Shown: positions 43,862 to 55,910 of the stretch, in pieces
Numbering within the stretch: position 1 is the first letter of the stretch
How the letters are laid out: every line of letters starts with the position of its first letter
Source of the DNA: Mediterraneibacter gnavus ATCC 29149
Lineage (GTDB): Bacteria; Bacillota; Clostridia; Lachnospirales; Lachnospiraceae
Length of the DNA stretch: 64,000 nt
NCBI RefSeq assembly: GCF_008121495.1
Contig: NZ_CP043051.1
Location: 124,001-188,000 of the forward strand
Reading direction: 5' to 3'
Notes under the pieces: generated by a model
Seen by the model: only the letters and a program-made list of their open reading frames with translations
Databases searched by the model: none
What the model was told of the DNA's origin: nothing
Program-made: the position numbers and the translations under genes

Positions 43862-45136
43862 TCACAATTCCTCCATCTGCAGTCTGATTTCCTTTATTTC
43901 CGCCACTTTTTCAAACACATTCTCCGGGATCAGGATTTGTTCCATCTCTCCCGGCGCTGCTGATTTTTTCTTTTTCTCCAACGCCAGCTCTCCATTGAGA
44001 TATACCTGCACTTTACACGCCCCGAAGACTTTGTTCACCCGAAATCGGATATTCAATCCTTTCTCCTGTTTTCTGTGAATCTGGGACGGTACTGTGTAGC
44101 GCACGCCTCCCTCTGACTGAATCCGGACGAACGTTTCTGTGACAGAATGTTCTGTCTTTTGAACTGCTCTCTGCGCATACTCTGCAGCTGCCTTTCCTGC
44201 CCGCGTGGCTTCCTCTGACACAAAATCCACCAGATCATGTACATGCAGCACATTGCCACAGGCAAAAATCCCCTCCACATCTGTTTCCAGATTTTCATCC
44301 ACCAACGGACCGTTTGTCACAGGATTCAAACTGACCTGCGCCTGTCTGGAAAGCTCATTTTCCGGCAGCAGCCCCACGGATAACAGCAAGGTATCACAGG
44401 CATAGAACTCTTCTGTTCCCGGAATCGGTCTTGCCTGTGCATCCACCTGTGCCAGTGTAACTCCCTCCACTCGTTTTTTCCCGTGTATTTTTACAACCGT
44501 ATGGCTCAATTTCAGCGGGATTCCATAATCATCCAGACACTGCACGATATTTCGTTTCAAACCTCCCGAATATGGCATCAGTTCTGCAACGACATTGACG
44601 TGCGCACCTTCCAGCGTCATCCTCCGCGCCATGATCAGGCCGATATCACCGGAACCTAAGATCACCACTTCTCTTCCCGGCAGATATCCTTCCATATTGA
44701 CCAGACGCTGTGCCGTTCCTGCTGTATAAATGCCTGCCGGACGATATCCCGGAATATTTAAGGCGCCTCTTGGACGTTCTCTGCATCCCATGGCAAGTAC
44801 GATCGCATCTGCCTGTATCTGACAGATTCCCCTCTCGCTGCTCATCGTTGTCACAACCCGCTCTTTTGTGATATCCATAACCATGGTGTTTAATCGATAT
44901 TCAATGTCAAGCGCTTCCACCTGTTCGATAAATCTCGCCGCATACTCCGGACCTGTCAGTTCTTCTTTGAATGTATGCAGCCCAAACCCATTATGGATAC
45001 ACTGATTCAAAATACCGCCAAGTCTCTCATCCCTCTCCAGGATCACAATCTTTTTGGCTCCCGCAGCTCTGGCTGCCACTGCCGCTGCCAGTCCTGCCGG
45101 TCCTCCGCCGATAATCACAATCTCATATCTTACCAT
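43862..45136 (-). CDS. FAD/NAD(P)-dependent oxidoreductase, GlpB-like subunit
   Basis: 424 residues. FAD-binding IIGGGPAGLAAAVAARAAGAKKIVILERDERLGGILNQCIHNGFG (dinucleotide GxGxxG) and a second nucleotide-binding GSGDIGLIMARR near 175. LLLSVGLLPENELS and EGIFACGNVLHVHDLVDFVS complete the pyridine-nucleotide-disulfide reductase pattern; no redox-active CxxxxC is seen. Overlaps glpA by 14 bases. Probably couples G3P oxidation to an electron acceptor together with DUF1667. Confidence 0.9.
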   Translation of the reverse strand: MVRYEIVIIGGGPAGLAAAVAARAAGAKKIVILERDERLGGILNQCIHNGFGLHTFKEELTGPEYAARFIEQVEALDIEYRLNTMVMDITKERVVTTMSSERGICQIQADAIVLAMGCRERPRGALNIPGYRPAGIYTAGTAQRLVNMEGYLPGREVVILGSGDIGLIMARRMTLEGAHVNVVAELMPYSGGLKRNIVQCLDDYGIPLKLSHTVVKIHGKKRVEGVTLAQVDAQARPIPGTEEFYACDTLLLSVGLLPENELSRQAQVSLNPVTNGPLVDENLETDVEGIFACGNVLHVHDLVDFVSEEATRAGKAAAEYAQRAVQKTEHSVTETFVRIQSEGGVRYTVPSQIHRKQEKGLNIRFRVNKVFGACKVQVYLNGELALEKKKKSAAPGEMEQILIPENVFEKVAEIKEIRLQMEEL

Positions 45137-46565
45137 CTTTATTCCTCCCCACGATCATCTCGGAACCTGCTCCGTTTTTCGTAATCTCTTCCTGTCTGAT
45201 CTTCAATTCCCGTTCCAGAATCTCCATTCTCTTCGGTGTACAAAAGCCTGCCTGACACCTGCCCATTCCAGCTCTCGTTCTGCGCTTGATTCCATCCATA
45301 GTCGTTGCTCCCAGAGGTCTGTGAATGGAATCTAAAATTTCGCCCTCGGAAATCATCTCACAGCGGCAGACAATTCTTCCATAAGCCGGATTTTTTCTGA
45401 TCAGCTCATTTCTCTCTTTTGCTGTCAATTCTGCCGGATTTAAAATTCCCTTCCTGGTTTTGCAAAATGCAGGGTTTTCTTTCAACTCCAACACATTTCT
45501 CACAATTTCTGCCGCCAGCCTTCCAATTGCAGGGGCACTGGTCAGTCCCGGTGACTCAATGCCAGCGCAATCGATAAATCCTGGTGCATCCTCAACTTCT
45601 TGGATCACAAATTCATGTCCATCCTCATGTGCCCGAAGTCCCGCAAATCCGGTAATCACCTGCCGGAATGGAATCTCCTTGACACTGTGCTGTGCTTTTT
45701 TGCAAATCTCTTCCATTCCCTGCATGGTTGTGTCTGTTCCTTCCTTTTGTTCCACATCCGTTGCGGTCGGTCCTATCAGAAGGTTTCCATGCACAGTCGG
45801 TGTGACAAGCACCCCTTTTCCATACTTTCCGGGCAAGGTGAACACCGTATGACTGACATGTGCTCCTGTGGTTTTATCCAACAGAAAATATTCCCCTTTT
45901 CGCGGCGTAATGTGGAGCTTCTTTTCACTGACCATATTGTGGAATTCATCTGCATATACCCCGGCTGCATTGACGACCACTTTTGTTTCGTACACTGTAT
46001 CCTGTGTGCTGATCCGATATCCACCTTTCACGCTTCGCTCAATTGTTTTCACTTCCTGCTCCAGACAGAAGTCCACACCATTTTGCGCTGCATTCTCTGC
46101 CAGTGCGATATTTAAGCCGAACGGACAGACAATCCCGCCTGTCGGTGCATACAACGCCGCAACAGCCTCGTCAGCAATATTGGGTTCCATCGCTTTCAAT
46201 GCAGCTCTGTCAAGAATCTGCAGCTCCTCCACTCCGTTTCGCCTGCCTCTCTCCAATAATTCATATAACCTTTCCACTTCTTTTTCGTTCGTACAAACCA
46301 CAAGAGAACCATTCTTCTGATATGGAAAGTCCAGCTCTTTTGAAAGTTTTTCCATCATTTTACTGCCTTCTACATTTAATTTTGCCATCAAACTGCCTTC
46401 TTTTGCATCAAATCCTGCATGAACAATCCCACTGTTTGCCTTGGATGTCCCACAACAGACGTCTGCCTCTTTGTCCAGTACACAAAATTTTCCCTGATAA
46501 CGGGACAACTCTCTTGCAATAGCCGCTCCGCTTACTCCTGCTCCGATTATGATCACATCATACAT
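45123..46565 (-). CDS. glpA: Anaerobic glycerol-3-phosphate dehydrogenase, GlpA-like FAD subunit
   Basis: 480 residues from ATG 46565, behind GGGAGG. DAO-type flavoprotein: YDVIIIGAGVSGAAIARELSRYQGKFCVLDKE, then GTSKANSGIVHAGFDA, and a C-terminal BFD-like [2Fe-2S] domain (GRIVCRCEMISEGEI and MGRCQAGFC). Oxidises glycerol-3-phosphate to dihydroxyacetone phosphate. It follows a leader hairpin of the GlpP antitermination kind; glpP and glpK lie 7-9 kb upstream beyond a maltodextrin cassette. Confidence 0.92.
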   Translation of the reverse strand: MYDVIIIGAGVSGAAIARELSRYQGKFCVLDKEADVCCGTSKANSGIVHAGFDAKEGSLMAKLNVEGSKMMEKLSKELDFPYQKNGSLVVCTNEKEVERLYELLERGRRNGVEELQILDRAALKAMEPNIADEAVAALYAPTGGIVCPFGLNIALAENAAQNGVDFCLEQEVKTIERSVKGGYRISTQDTVYETKVVVNAAGVYADEFHNMVSEKKLHITPRKGEYFLLDKTTGAHVSHTVFTLPGKYGKGVLVTPTVHGNLLIGPTATDVEQKEGTDTTMQGMEEICKKAQHSVKEIPFRQVITGFAGLRAHEDGHEFVIQEVEDAPGFIDCAGIESPGLTSAPAIGRLAAEIVRNVLELKENPAFCKTRKGILNPAELTAKERNELIRKNPAYGRIVCRCEMISEGEILDSIHRPLGATTMDGIKRRTRAGMGRCQAGFCTPKRMEILERELKIRQEEITKNGAGSEMIVGRNKDGKI

Positions 46566-46588
46566 TTGACTACCTCCCATACAACACA

Positions 46589-46641
46589 AAAGAGCCTGAC
46601 AAACAACACATCCTTCGATGCGTTATCCGCCAGACTCTCTT
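46589..46641 (-). promoter_or_regulatory. Leader terminator before glpA, likely GlpP-controlled
   Basis: A stem of about 20 pairs (GAGTCTGGC/GTCAGGCTC outer, GGATAACGCATC/GATGTGTTGTTT inner with G.U pairs) with a GAAG loop, followed by TTTTG and then directly by the glpA Shine-Dalgarno. In Bacillus the leader terminator of glpD is read through with GlpP; a glpP gene is present at 54785. Confidence 0.75.
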
Positions 46642-46670
46642 CTCTTTGGCTTTTCTATTCTGTTATAATT

Positions 46671-46700
46671 ACTATATACCTTTTCTTCTGGTATTGGCAA
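46671..46700 (-). promoter_or_regulatory. Promoter of the glpA operon
   Basis: TTGCCA (46695-46700), 18-base spacer, TATAGT (46671-46676); six bases past the GH13 stop, with no terminator between the two. Confidence 0.6.
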
Positions 46701-46705
46701 GTGCT

Positions 46706-48559
46706 TTATTCAGTTTCTTTAAAAATCAGATACATTTGGTATCCATTTCTTTCTAATCGAATACTTTTTCCTAATTTTACCATCTTGCCACTTATACACT
46801 CCATGCAACACTTTTCTTTTAATTCTTCAGGAAGTACATATTCCTGTGTTTTTCCTTCTTTTTGCATAAATACATAAAGTGTTTCTTTGGCTCCCTCTTT
46901 TTTCAATGCCAAACTATTTTCCGAATTAATCCACTGTAGTTCTGTTGAACAAAAACTATCGTATTTCTTTCTTAGTTCAATCATCCTACTTATAAATTCA
47001 AATAATTCCCGGTTCTGCTTCTCTTTTTCCCATATCATGCACTGACGATTACTGTGCTCTCCACCTCCCATACCTATTTCTCCGCCGTAGTAAACACACG
47101 GAGTTCCCGGAAAAATAAACATGAATAAATATGCTAATTTTACCAGTGAAACGTCTTGTCCTGCTCTGTTCAAAATTCTCTCTGTATCATGGCTTTCCAA
47201 CAAATTAAATAAATTTGCTGTTACATTCTTAGGGTAAGACGTCAAAAGCCTTCCAATAGCATAACGGAACTGTTCCTCAGAATATATCCTCTCTCCCTCC
47301 TTTTCTTTTCTGAAATACTTCCATATAGGCATTGCAAATTCATAATTCATTACTGCATCAAATTGATCCCCCATAAGCCATGGCAACGAATTATCCCAAT
47401 TTTCGCCCAAAATATACAATTCAGGATTTCTATCTTTGACTCTTTTTCGAAATTCTCGCCAAAAATCATGTGGAACTTCATTTGAGACATCCAAACGCCA
47501 TCCATCAATATGATATTTTTCTGTCCAGAAACACGCCGCCTCTAGCAAATACTCTCTAACTTCCGGATTACCTGTATTCCACTTTGGCATTGTCGGTGTA
47601 TATGCAAATGTTCTGTAATTCAGTTCTTCTCTTGGTATCTCCTGTGGAACTCCATCGAGTACCTGACCATCAAAAATCGGCTTATCTGCATCCAAAATAT
47701 AAAAATAATCATAATACTTTGATTCTTTTCCATGCATCAACACATCTTGCCAAAATGGATGCTGATATCCACAGTGATTAAACACCGCATCCAACATAAT
47801 CCTTATTCCCCTCTGATGTGCTTCCTTTACCAACTTCTCAAATATTTCATTTGTTCCAAACTCTGGATCAATTATAAAATAGTCAATCGTATCATATTTA
47901 TGTGAACTTGTAGCTTTAAAAATAGGTGTTAAATAAATCCCTGTAAACCCTGCCTTTTGGATATAGTCCAACTTTTCGATAATTCCTTCCAGATTTCCCC
48001 CAAATTTTTTCAATGCGCCATCCATTTCTTCGCTTCCCCATGGAAGCACATTCCTTCCATCTCCTGGTGTTCCATTACAAAATCTTTCTGGGAAAATCTG
48101 ATACCATACTGTATGAGCTACCCAATGCGGTGCTTTATACAGATCTTCTTTACAAATATATGGATAATTGAAATAATTAAATAAGTTATATAGTTCCGAT
48201 TCATCTTCTTTATAAGGAATTCTGTCATGGCATCCCATAATATATTTTTCTTTTTCTGTTTCAATCACAAAACAGTATTTACACCGCTTTGTATCCAGAT
48301 TTCCTGCTTCTGCAAACCAGCAGTCATACATTTCCGTCATTTGCTCTTTTCTCATCTCCAAGCGAATAATGGATTCTTTATCTAAATCATACATCATAGA
48401 ACCGTCATTACGAGGAACCCAATTAAATGGATCCAGGGCCAACAATTCTACTTTTCTAACCGCTCCACGTTCGGTTTTTAATCGAATATGTAATGTATTT
48501 TCATTATATGCATAGGCATATTCACTCTTTGCCTGATGCAAAACTGTTGTAAAATTCAT
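46706..48559 (-). CDS. GH13 alpha-glycosidase (neopullulanase/cyclomaltodextrinase type)
   Basis: 617 residues, no signal peptide, so cytosolic. N-terminal CBM34-like beta domain (about 1-125), then the GH13 barrel: DAVFNHCG (region I), GWRLDVSNE (nucleophile Asp), ILGENWD (acid/base Glu), LLESHDTERIL (third Asp), then a C-terminal beta domain. The family hydrolyses imported maltodextrins or cyclodextrins. Downstream (12 bases) of the maltodextrin ABC transporter genes. Strongly AT-rich codon use compared with the glp genes on either side. Confidence 0.92.
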   Translation of the reverse strand: MNFTTVLHQAKSEYAYAYNENTLHIRLKTERGAVRKVELLALDPFNWVPRNDGSMMYDLDKESIIRLEMRKEQMTEMYDCWFAEAGNLDTKRCKYCFVIETEKEKYIMGCHDRIPYKEDESELYNLFNYFNYPYICKEDLYKAPHWVAHTVWYQIFPERFCNGTPGDGRNVLPWGSEEMDGALKKFGGNLEGIIEKLDYIQKAGFTGIYLTPIFKATSSHKYDTIDYFIIDPEFGTNEIFEKLVKEAHQRGIRIMLDAVFNHCGYQHPFWQDVLMHGKESKYYDYFYILDADKPIFDGQVLDGVPQEIPREELNYRTFAYTPTMPKWNTGNPEVREYLLEAACFWTEKYHIDGWRLDVSNEVPHDFWREFRKRVKDRNPELYILGENWDNSLPWLMGDQFDAVMNYEFAMPIWKYFRKEKEGERIYSEEQFRYAIGRLLTSYPKNVTANLFNLLESHDTERILNRAGQDVSLVKLAYLFMFIFPGTPCVYYGGEIGMGGGEHSNRQCMIWEKEKQNRELFEFISRMIELRKKYDSFCSTELQWINSENSLALKKEGAKETLYVFMQKEGKTQEYVLPEELKEKCCMECISGKMVKLGKSIRLERNGYQMYLIFKETE

Positions 48560-48570
48560 GATTTCTCCTT

Positions 48571-49842
48571 CTATTCACTCGCTACTAACGCTTCAAAATC
48601 ATCCTGTGCCTTTTTTGCACCTTCTTCTGGTGTTATTTTTCCGTCAAATACAGCACTTAATACACTCTGCATAGTGGTCCAATAATAAGAAATTCTTTTT
48701 ACTTGCGGCATTGGAACAGCGTCGTCAAATGCTTCCGTATATACTTTTAAAGCATCATCATCCTTCAATCCATTGATATTTTCAATATTTTTTCTTGCTG
48801 TCACATTGTAAGCTTTCTCGTAAAGAATTTCTGCACCTTCCTCTGATACCAGATATTCTGCAAAAAGCTGTGCAGCATTCGGATATTCAGAATAAGAAGA
48901 AACATATGCATTCTGAACACCGGCCATTGTTTTCATCTGTTTTCCGTCCATAGTCGGCAAAGTCGAAACACCAAAATTTGTGTTCTGCTCTTTTAATGTT
49001 TTAATCAACCATGAACCAATAAAGTAATATGCCGTTTTTCCATCTATAAAGTTCTGTTCCAGTTGCGTAATTGTTTCAATTTTTAAATCATCTGCTTTCA
49101 CCGGAATTAATTCATTTAAATTGCGCACTCGCTCCAATGCTTTCAGAAATTCCGGAGTTTTAAATCCAGGATCATCGTTATTTTTTCCATCCTCACCAAA
49201 AGGCTTAAATCCATCTACACTTAAAAATGGAAACATATTGTACGCTTCTGTCACTACCGAAAGATACCAAAACTTATTTTCTGCTGGATTATTAAATAAC
49301 TTTGCTTCCTCAATAATCTGCTCCATAGTCTCTGCCGGCTCTCCCTGTACAAGGTCTTTGTTGTACAACATTGCATAACATTCTATCGTCACTGGAACTC
49401 CATATAAATCCCCATCTGTTTCTACGGTTTCCACTGCAATTTCATTGACATCATCCCTGACAGATTCTTCTATTTGATCATTTAACTTCAGAAGGAGTCC
49501 TGCATCTTTTGCCGTCAGATATGCATCATGAGATGCCATAAACACATCTGCTCCATTTCCGCTTGGTCCATCCAGTGTCATCTTGTTTACAATGTCCATT
49601 CCAGCTTCTTCTACCTCCACTGGAACACCATATTCCTCTTCAAATGCTTTTGCAACCGATTCTCCGTATTCCAGCTTTCCTCCGCCTACCCGAAATTTCA
49701 ACTGTGCACCTTCTTCTGCAATTAATTCATCTGTACTTTCTGTTGTACTCTCTTCCAGAGGAATCTCTTTCTTTCCACATCCTCCAAGAATACTAAGTGT
49801 CAGTACACCTACTAAAACTAATGAAATAATCCTTTTTTTCAT
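48571..49842 (-). CDS. Maltodextrin-type ABC transporter substrate-binding lipoprotein
   Basis: 423 residues. Lipoprotein signal LTLSILGGCGKK (lipobox LGGC, Cys22), acidic linker, then a cluster 1/family 1 sugar-binding fold (FRVGGGKLEYGESVAKAFEEEYGVPVEVEEAG, GADVFMASHDAYLTAKDAGLL, FIDGKTAYYFIGSWLI). Captures oligosaccharide outside the cell for the two permeases 23 and 853 bases downstream in window coordinates (transcribed before it). The ATPase is not in the window; a shared MsmK/MsmX-type ATPase is expected. Confidence 0.92.
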   Translation of the reverse strand: MKKRIISLVLVGVLTLSILGGCGKKEIPLEESTTESTDELIAEEGAQLKFRVGGGKLEYGESVAKAFEEEYGVPVEVEEAGMDIVNKMTLDGPSGNGADVFMASHDAYLTAKDAGLLLKLNDQIEESVRDDVNEIAVETVETDGDLYGVPVTIECYAMLYNKDLVQGEPAETMEQIIEEAKLFNNPAENKFWYLSVVTEAYNMFPFLSVDGFKPFGEDGKNNDDPGFKTPEFLKALERVRNLNELIPVKADDLKIETITQLEQNFIDGKTAYYFIGSWLIKTLKEQNTNFGVSTLPTMDGKQMKTMAGVQNAYVSSYSEYPNAAQLFAEYLVSEEGAEILYEKAYNVTARKNIENINGLKDDDALKVYTEAFDDAVPMPQVKRISYYWTTMQSVLSAVFDGKITPEEGAKKAQDDFEALVASE

Positions 49843-49865
49843 ACTTTTTCTCCTCCTTTTGCTCG

Positions 49866-50684
49866 TTAGCCTTTATCTGCACCAGAAGCAACGCCCTGGA
49901 CTAGATACTTTTGAAACAATATAAATACAATTGTAATTGGAACAGCAACCAGAACAGCTCCTGCTGCAAAAACAGTAAAATTTGTCGTATCTGTTCCATT
50001 GATCAGTTCAAATAACCCAACAGCCAATGTTTTGCTATCATTTCCAGATAAAAGAATGTTGGGCAAAATATAATCCATCCACGGCATCATGAATTGTGAT
50101 ACCGCACAGTATGTGATGATAGGTTTTGACATAGGCAATACAATTTTTCCAAATGTCTGAATTTTTGTACATCCATCAATATACGCTGCCTCATCAACCG
50201 CTATCGGCAATCCATCCAGATATCCTTTCACAAGCCATGTATTATATGGGATTGCTCCTATTGAATACACGATAACCATCGAAATGGGCTTGCCTACTAA
50301 TCCCAATGCCAAAAACAGCGTATAGATTGCTGTCATAGACAAAAATGTAGGAAACATCGATAGAATCATCACTGTCAAGAGCCCTGTTTTCCTTCCTTTA
50401 AACTGAAACCGTGACATCACCCAGGATGTAAGCATGATCAATATAACAGAACAGCATGTACTGACTACCGCAATTTCCAATGTATTAACAAACCATGTTC
50501 CATAGTTTGTTTCTGAAAATAATCGCTGAAAATTATTTAGTGTCAAATGAGACAATGAGAGATTTCCTAATGCATTCCCTGACTGAAAAGCAGAAAGAAT
50601 AATCCATACTACCGGAACCAATACTACAATAGACATAAACATCAATTCTCCATTCACTAAAATAGCAATGATCTTTTTCTTCAT
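49866..50684 (-). CDS. Maltodextrin-type ABC transporter permease (MalG-like)
   Basis: 272 residues, six membrane segments, and the EAA-loop DEAAYIDGCTKIQTFGKIVLPMSKP (about 180-204) that contacts the ATPase. Carries the usual C-terminal extension LFQKYLVQGVASGADKG of MalG-type permeases. Eleven bases after the MalF-like gene. Confidence 0.94.
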   Translation of the reverse strand: MKKKIIAILVNGELMFMSIVVLVPVVWIILSAFQSGNALGNLSLSHLTLNNFQRLFSETNYGTWFVNTLEIAVVSTCCSVILIMLTSWVMSRFQFKGRKTGLLTVMILSMFPTFLSMTAIYTLFLALGLVGKPISMVIVYSIGAIPYNTWLVKGYLDGLPIAVDEAAYIDGCTKIQTFGKIVLPMSKPIITYCAVSQFMMPWMDYILPNILLSGNDSKTLAVGLFELINGTDTTNFTVFAAGAVLVAVPITIVFILFQKYLVQGVASGADKG

Positions 50685-50694
50685 TTCTTTTCTC

Positions 50695-52029
50695 CTACAA
50701 CTCTTTAAATGATGTGGTTCTTCTGAAGTTCCATAAAGATACCACTCCTACAAATATAAAAAGCAATACACTCATGACAGCTGCAATATCATACATTTGT
50801 TGATTTAGTGTCAATTTATAAATCCAAGAAATTAAAATATCTGTATCACCTGCAAACTGCATCTCTGTATTAATTGGTCCTCCTTGTGTCAGGAAATATA
50901 TGAGCCCAAATCCATTAAAGTTTGCTGCCATGCTCATAACTAAATTGGGCATTGTAGCTTTAAATACAAGCGGAAGCGTAATTTTCCCAAATTGTTGTAT
51001 GCTACTAGCCCCATCAATTGCTGCCGCTTCATAAAGACTATGATCTAAATTGGAAAGCACTCCCATCATCATAAGCATAAACATCGGAAATCCCAACCAA
51101 AAACTAACACAAATAACTACAATCTTAGCTGATATCGGATCCGAAATAAATCCTATATTTTCTGAAATAAGTCCTAAACGTAACAACAATTGATTCACCG
51201 GACTGAACTGACCATTCAAAAGGTTTCTAAATACGAGTAAACTTACCATTTGAGGAATCGCCCACGGAAGAATTAAAATTGACTGAAATACCTTTTTTAA
51301 TTTTACCGATTTATGGTTCAATATCAGTGCCTGAATCAATCCAAAAAAATAAGGTAACAATGTAGAACACAATGTCCAAATTATCGTCCATCCCAACACC
51401 TTAAAAAATGTCTCAGACCAGATTGAAACAGTAAATAATTTTTTAAAATTTTCAAACCCCACCCAGTCTAATAATTGTCCAGGTGGAAGATGATTCCTGT
51501 TGTAATTCAAAAATGCTGTCAAAAAAGTAAAAACAATTGGCATTAAGACAACAAAAATAAAAACAATACCTATAGGAATTAAGATAAAATAAGGTAAATT
51601 CTTTGAAAAACTTTTTTGCCAAGATACTTTGCTTTCTATTTTTTTGTTTCCTGCCTGTATATCGTAAATATTCCATACATATGTTGCAAAAGCAATTCCC
51701 AATATAAGTATTGCAATAACCCCATTAATCAGAAGCATTGTCGAGTGATCTCCATATCTTCCACCTGCTTTTTCACCTAATGTGATCATGCCCCATATTC
51801 CTTTTGTAAAAAATCCACCATGAAGCCGTAAAGAAAATTCTGGTATTCTTCCCTGAAAATATTCTATCCAGTACCCACTCAACAGTTCAATCAGCATAAT
51901 CAGAAATTGAGGCAAAAATAATACGCCTCCTTTAATACGCTGTCTATAGACAAAAAATTGTCCGCTTCCGCAACAAACAATGGATAACAACAGGGCATTT
52001 TTCTTTCTCTTCATCTCTCTTTTTTCCAT
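50695..52029 (-). CDS. Maltodextrin-type ABC transporter permease (MalF-like)
   Basis: 445 residues from ATG 52029, nine bases after AGAGG; the frame extends 13 codons further and an internal ATG five codons later is possible. An extra N-terminal membrane region (about 10-120) precedes the usual six-segment permease part. EAA loop: YEAAAIDGASSIQQFGKITLPLV (about 350). First gene of the transporter-amylase operon, transcribed from the promoter at 52089. Confidence 0.92.
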   Translation of the reverse strand: MEKREMKRKKNALLLSIVCCGSGQFFVYRQRIKGGVLFLPQFLIMLIELLSGYWIEYFQGRIPEFSLRLHGGFFTKGIWGMITLGEKAGGRYGDHSTMLLINGVIAILILGIAFATYVWNIYDIQAGNKKIESKVSWQKSFSKNLPYFILIPIGIVFIFVVLMPIVFTFLTAFLNYNRNHLPPGQLLDWVGFENFKKLFTVSIWSETFFKVLGWTIIWTLCSTLLPYFFGLIQALILNHKSVKLKKVFQSILILPWAIPQMVSLLVFRNLLNGQFSPVNQLLLRLGLISENIGFISDPISAKIVVICVSFWLGFPMFMLMMMGVLSNLDHSLYEAAAIDGASSIQQFGKITLPLVFKATMPNLVMSMAANFNGFGLIYFLTQGGPINTEMQFAGDTDILISWIYKLTLNQQMYDIAAVMSVLLFIFVGVVSLWNFRRTTSFKEL

Positions 52030-52088
52030 CCTCGTTTTCCTCTCATGTGGTTTTTTATCAGCAATCACTTATGCGTTTAACTAACTGT

Positions 52089-52117
52089 AGTATACACTTA
52101 TTTTTGTAACACTTCAA
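52089..52117 (-). promoter_or_regulatory. Promoter of the maltodextrin operon
   Basis: TTGAAG (52112-52117), 17-base spacer, TATACT (52089-52094), about 60 bases before the MalF-like start. Confidence 0.8.
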
Positions 52118-52171
52118 TCTTTTTCACATTTTTCAGCATTGTATATAATTGTTATTTATGCATTTTTACTT

Positions 52172-52186
52172 ATGTTAACTTAACAT
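52172..52186. promoter_or_regulatory. Palindrome upstream of the maltodextrin promoter (operator candidate 1)
   Basis: ATGTTAA-C-TTAACAT, 15 bp, perfect apart from the central base; about 55 bases upstream of the -35 box and in front of a gene cluster with its own LacI regulator. Confidence 0.5.
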
Positions 52187-52245
52187 TTTTTTATTAAGTG
52201 CGTTGAACAAACTATAAGACCGTATTTTTCTGCATTTTTAAATTC

Positions 52246-52261
52246 TATTAAGTACTTAATA
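52246..52261. promoter_or_regulatory. Palindrome upstream of the maltodextrin promoter (operator candidate 2)
   Basis: TATTAAGTACTTAATA, perfect 16-bp palindrome. The half-site TTAAGT recurs at 52191-52200 (TTATTAAGTG). These sites, the promoter and AT-rich sequence are all I see in the 312-base gap 52030-52341. Confidence 0.5.
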
Positions 52262-52341
52262 AAATTGTACAAAAAAAGAAAAGAAACCATGATTTTAGTC
52301 ACTTCTCACAATTCCTTTTCCTTCACTCTGTTTTCATTTCA

Positions 52342-55363
<3,022 letters not shown>

Positions 55364-55394
55364 CGCTCACCTCTCCATGTCTTTCTTTTTTCTT

Positions 55395-55423
55395 ATTTTA
55401 ACACTCTGGCTGTAGGAAAGCAA
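55395..55423 (-). promoter_or_regulatory. Promoter of glpP-glpK-lacI
   Basis: TTGCTT (55418-55423), 17-base spacer, TAAAAT (55395-55400), about 32 bases before glpP. Confidence 0.72.
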
Positions 55424-55501
55424 CAGAATGTCTATTTTTCATCCACTCATATCCTGTGTTAACTTTTACAAGAAAAGCCTGGAAATCATTTACACATTTT
55501 G

Positions 55502-55530
55502 TTGCTGATTCCTGTAGTATATCTTATAAT
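55502..55530 (+). promoter_or_regulatory. Promoter of the decayed plus-strand gene
   Basis: TTGCTG (55502-55507), 17-base spacer, perfect TATAAT (55525-55530), 60 bases before the ATG at 55591. Confidence 0.7.
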
Positions 55531-55590
55531 TATTTTAGTAAGTTTTCTATACAAGAATACACGCAATACTTTTAGTAGATAGGGAATACC

Positions 55591-55768
55591 ATGAAAAAAT
55601 TGTTACCATTATTACTTTTCATTTTTTTATTAATCATAACAGGGGCTTCGCTACTGAGTAAAGAAAATAGCGGAACATCAAAGAAAAATAGAGTTTTCTT
55701 ATTTTAATAGTACCCCAACTGATCAGTCGACTTTAGAAGTATATTTAATTGACAAACTGGAAAAATAA
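55591..55768 (+). pseudogene. Frameshifted, truncated secreted-protein fragment (possibly a sugar-binding protein start)
   Basis: ATG 55591 opens a signal-peptide-like MKKLLPLLLFIFLLIITGAS and runs 38 codons to TAA at 55705. In the +1 frame the sequence continues as EFSYFNSTPTDQSTLEVYLI and ends DKLEK with TAA at 55766. Removing one A from the A5 run near 55685 joins them into a 58-residue peptide that resembles the first residues of an extracellular solute-binding protein. The rest of such a gene is absent. The strong promoter is still present; a bidirectional terminator follows at 55841. Homology is only suggested by pattern. Confidence 0.5.
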
Positions 55769-55840
55769 ATTATATACCGTTTTGCAATTATAGGTTACAG
55801 AATTTTTATTACTCTGTAAACAAATCTCTATCAATAAGAT

Positions 55841-55886
55841 AAAAAATGCTGCTCCCTTTCTGTTCAAGGGATACAGCATTTTTTCT
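55841..55886. terminator. Bidirectional terminator after the GH3 gene
   Basis: AAAAATGCTG / CAGCATTTTT with an inner TCCCTT..AAGGGA stem; T-runs on both sides. It lies 25 bases past the GH3 stop. Confidence 0.92.
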
Positions 55887-55910
55887 TTTTCTGTGATCTT
55901 TTATGAATTT

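Noticed and set aside
48571..52029. A missing ATPase as a sign of a broken maltodextrin transporter
   Set aside because: Family 1 carbohydrate importers of Firmicutes commonly use a shared MsmK/MsmX-type ATPase encoded elsewhere.
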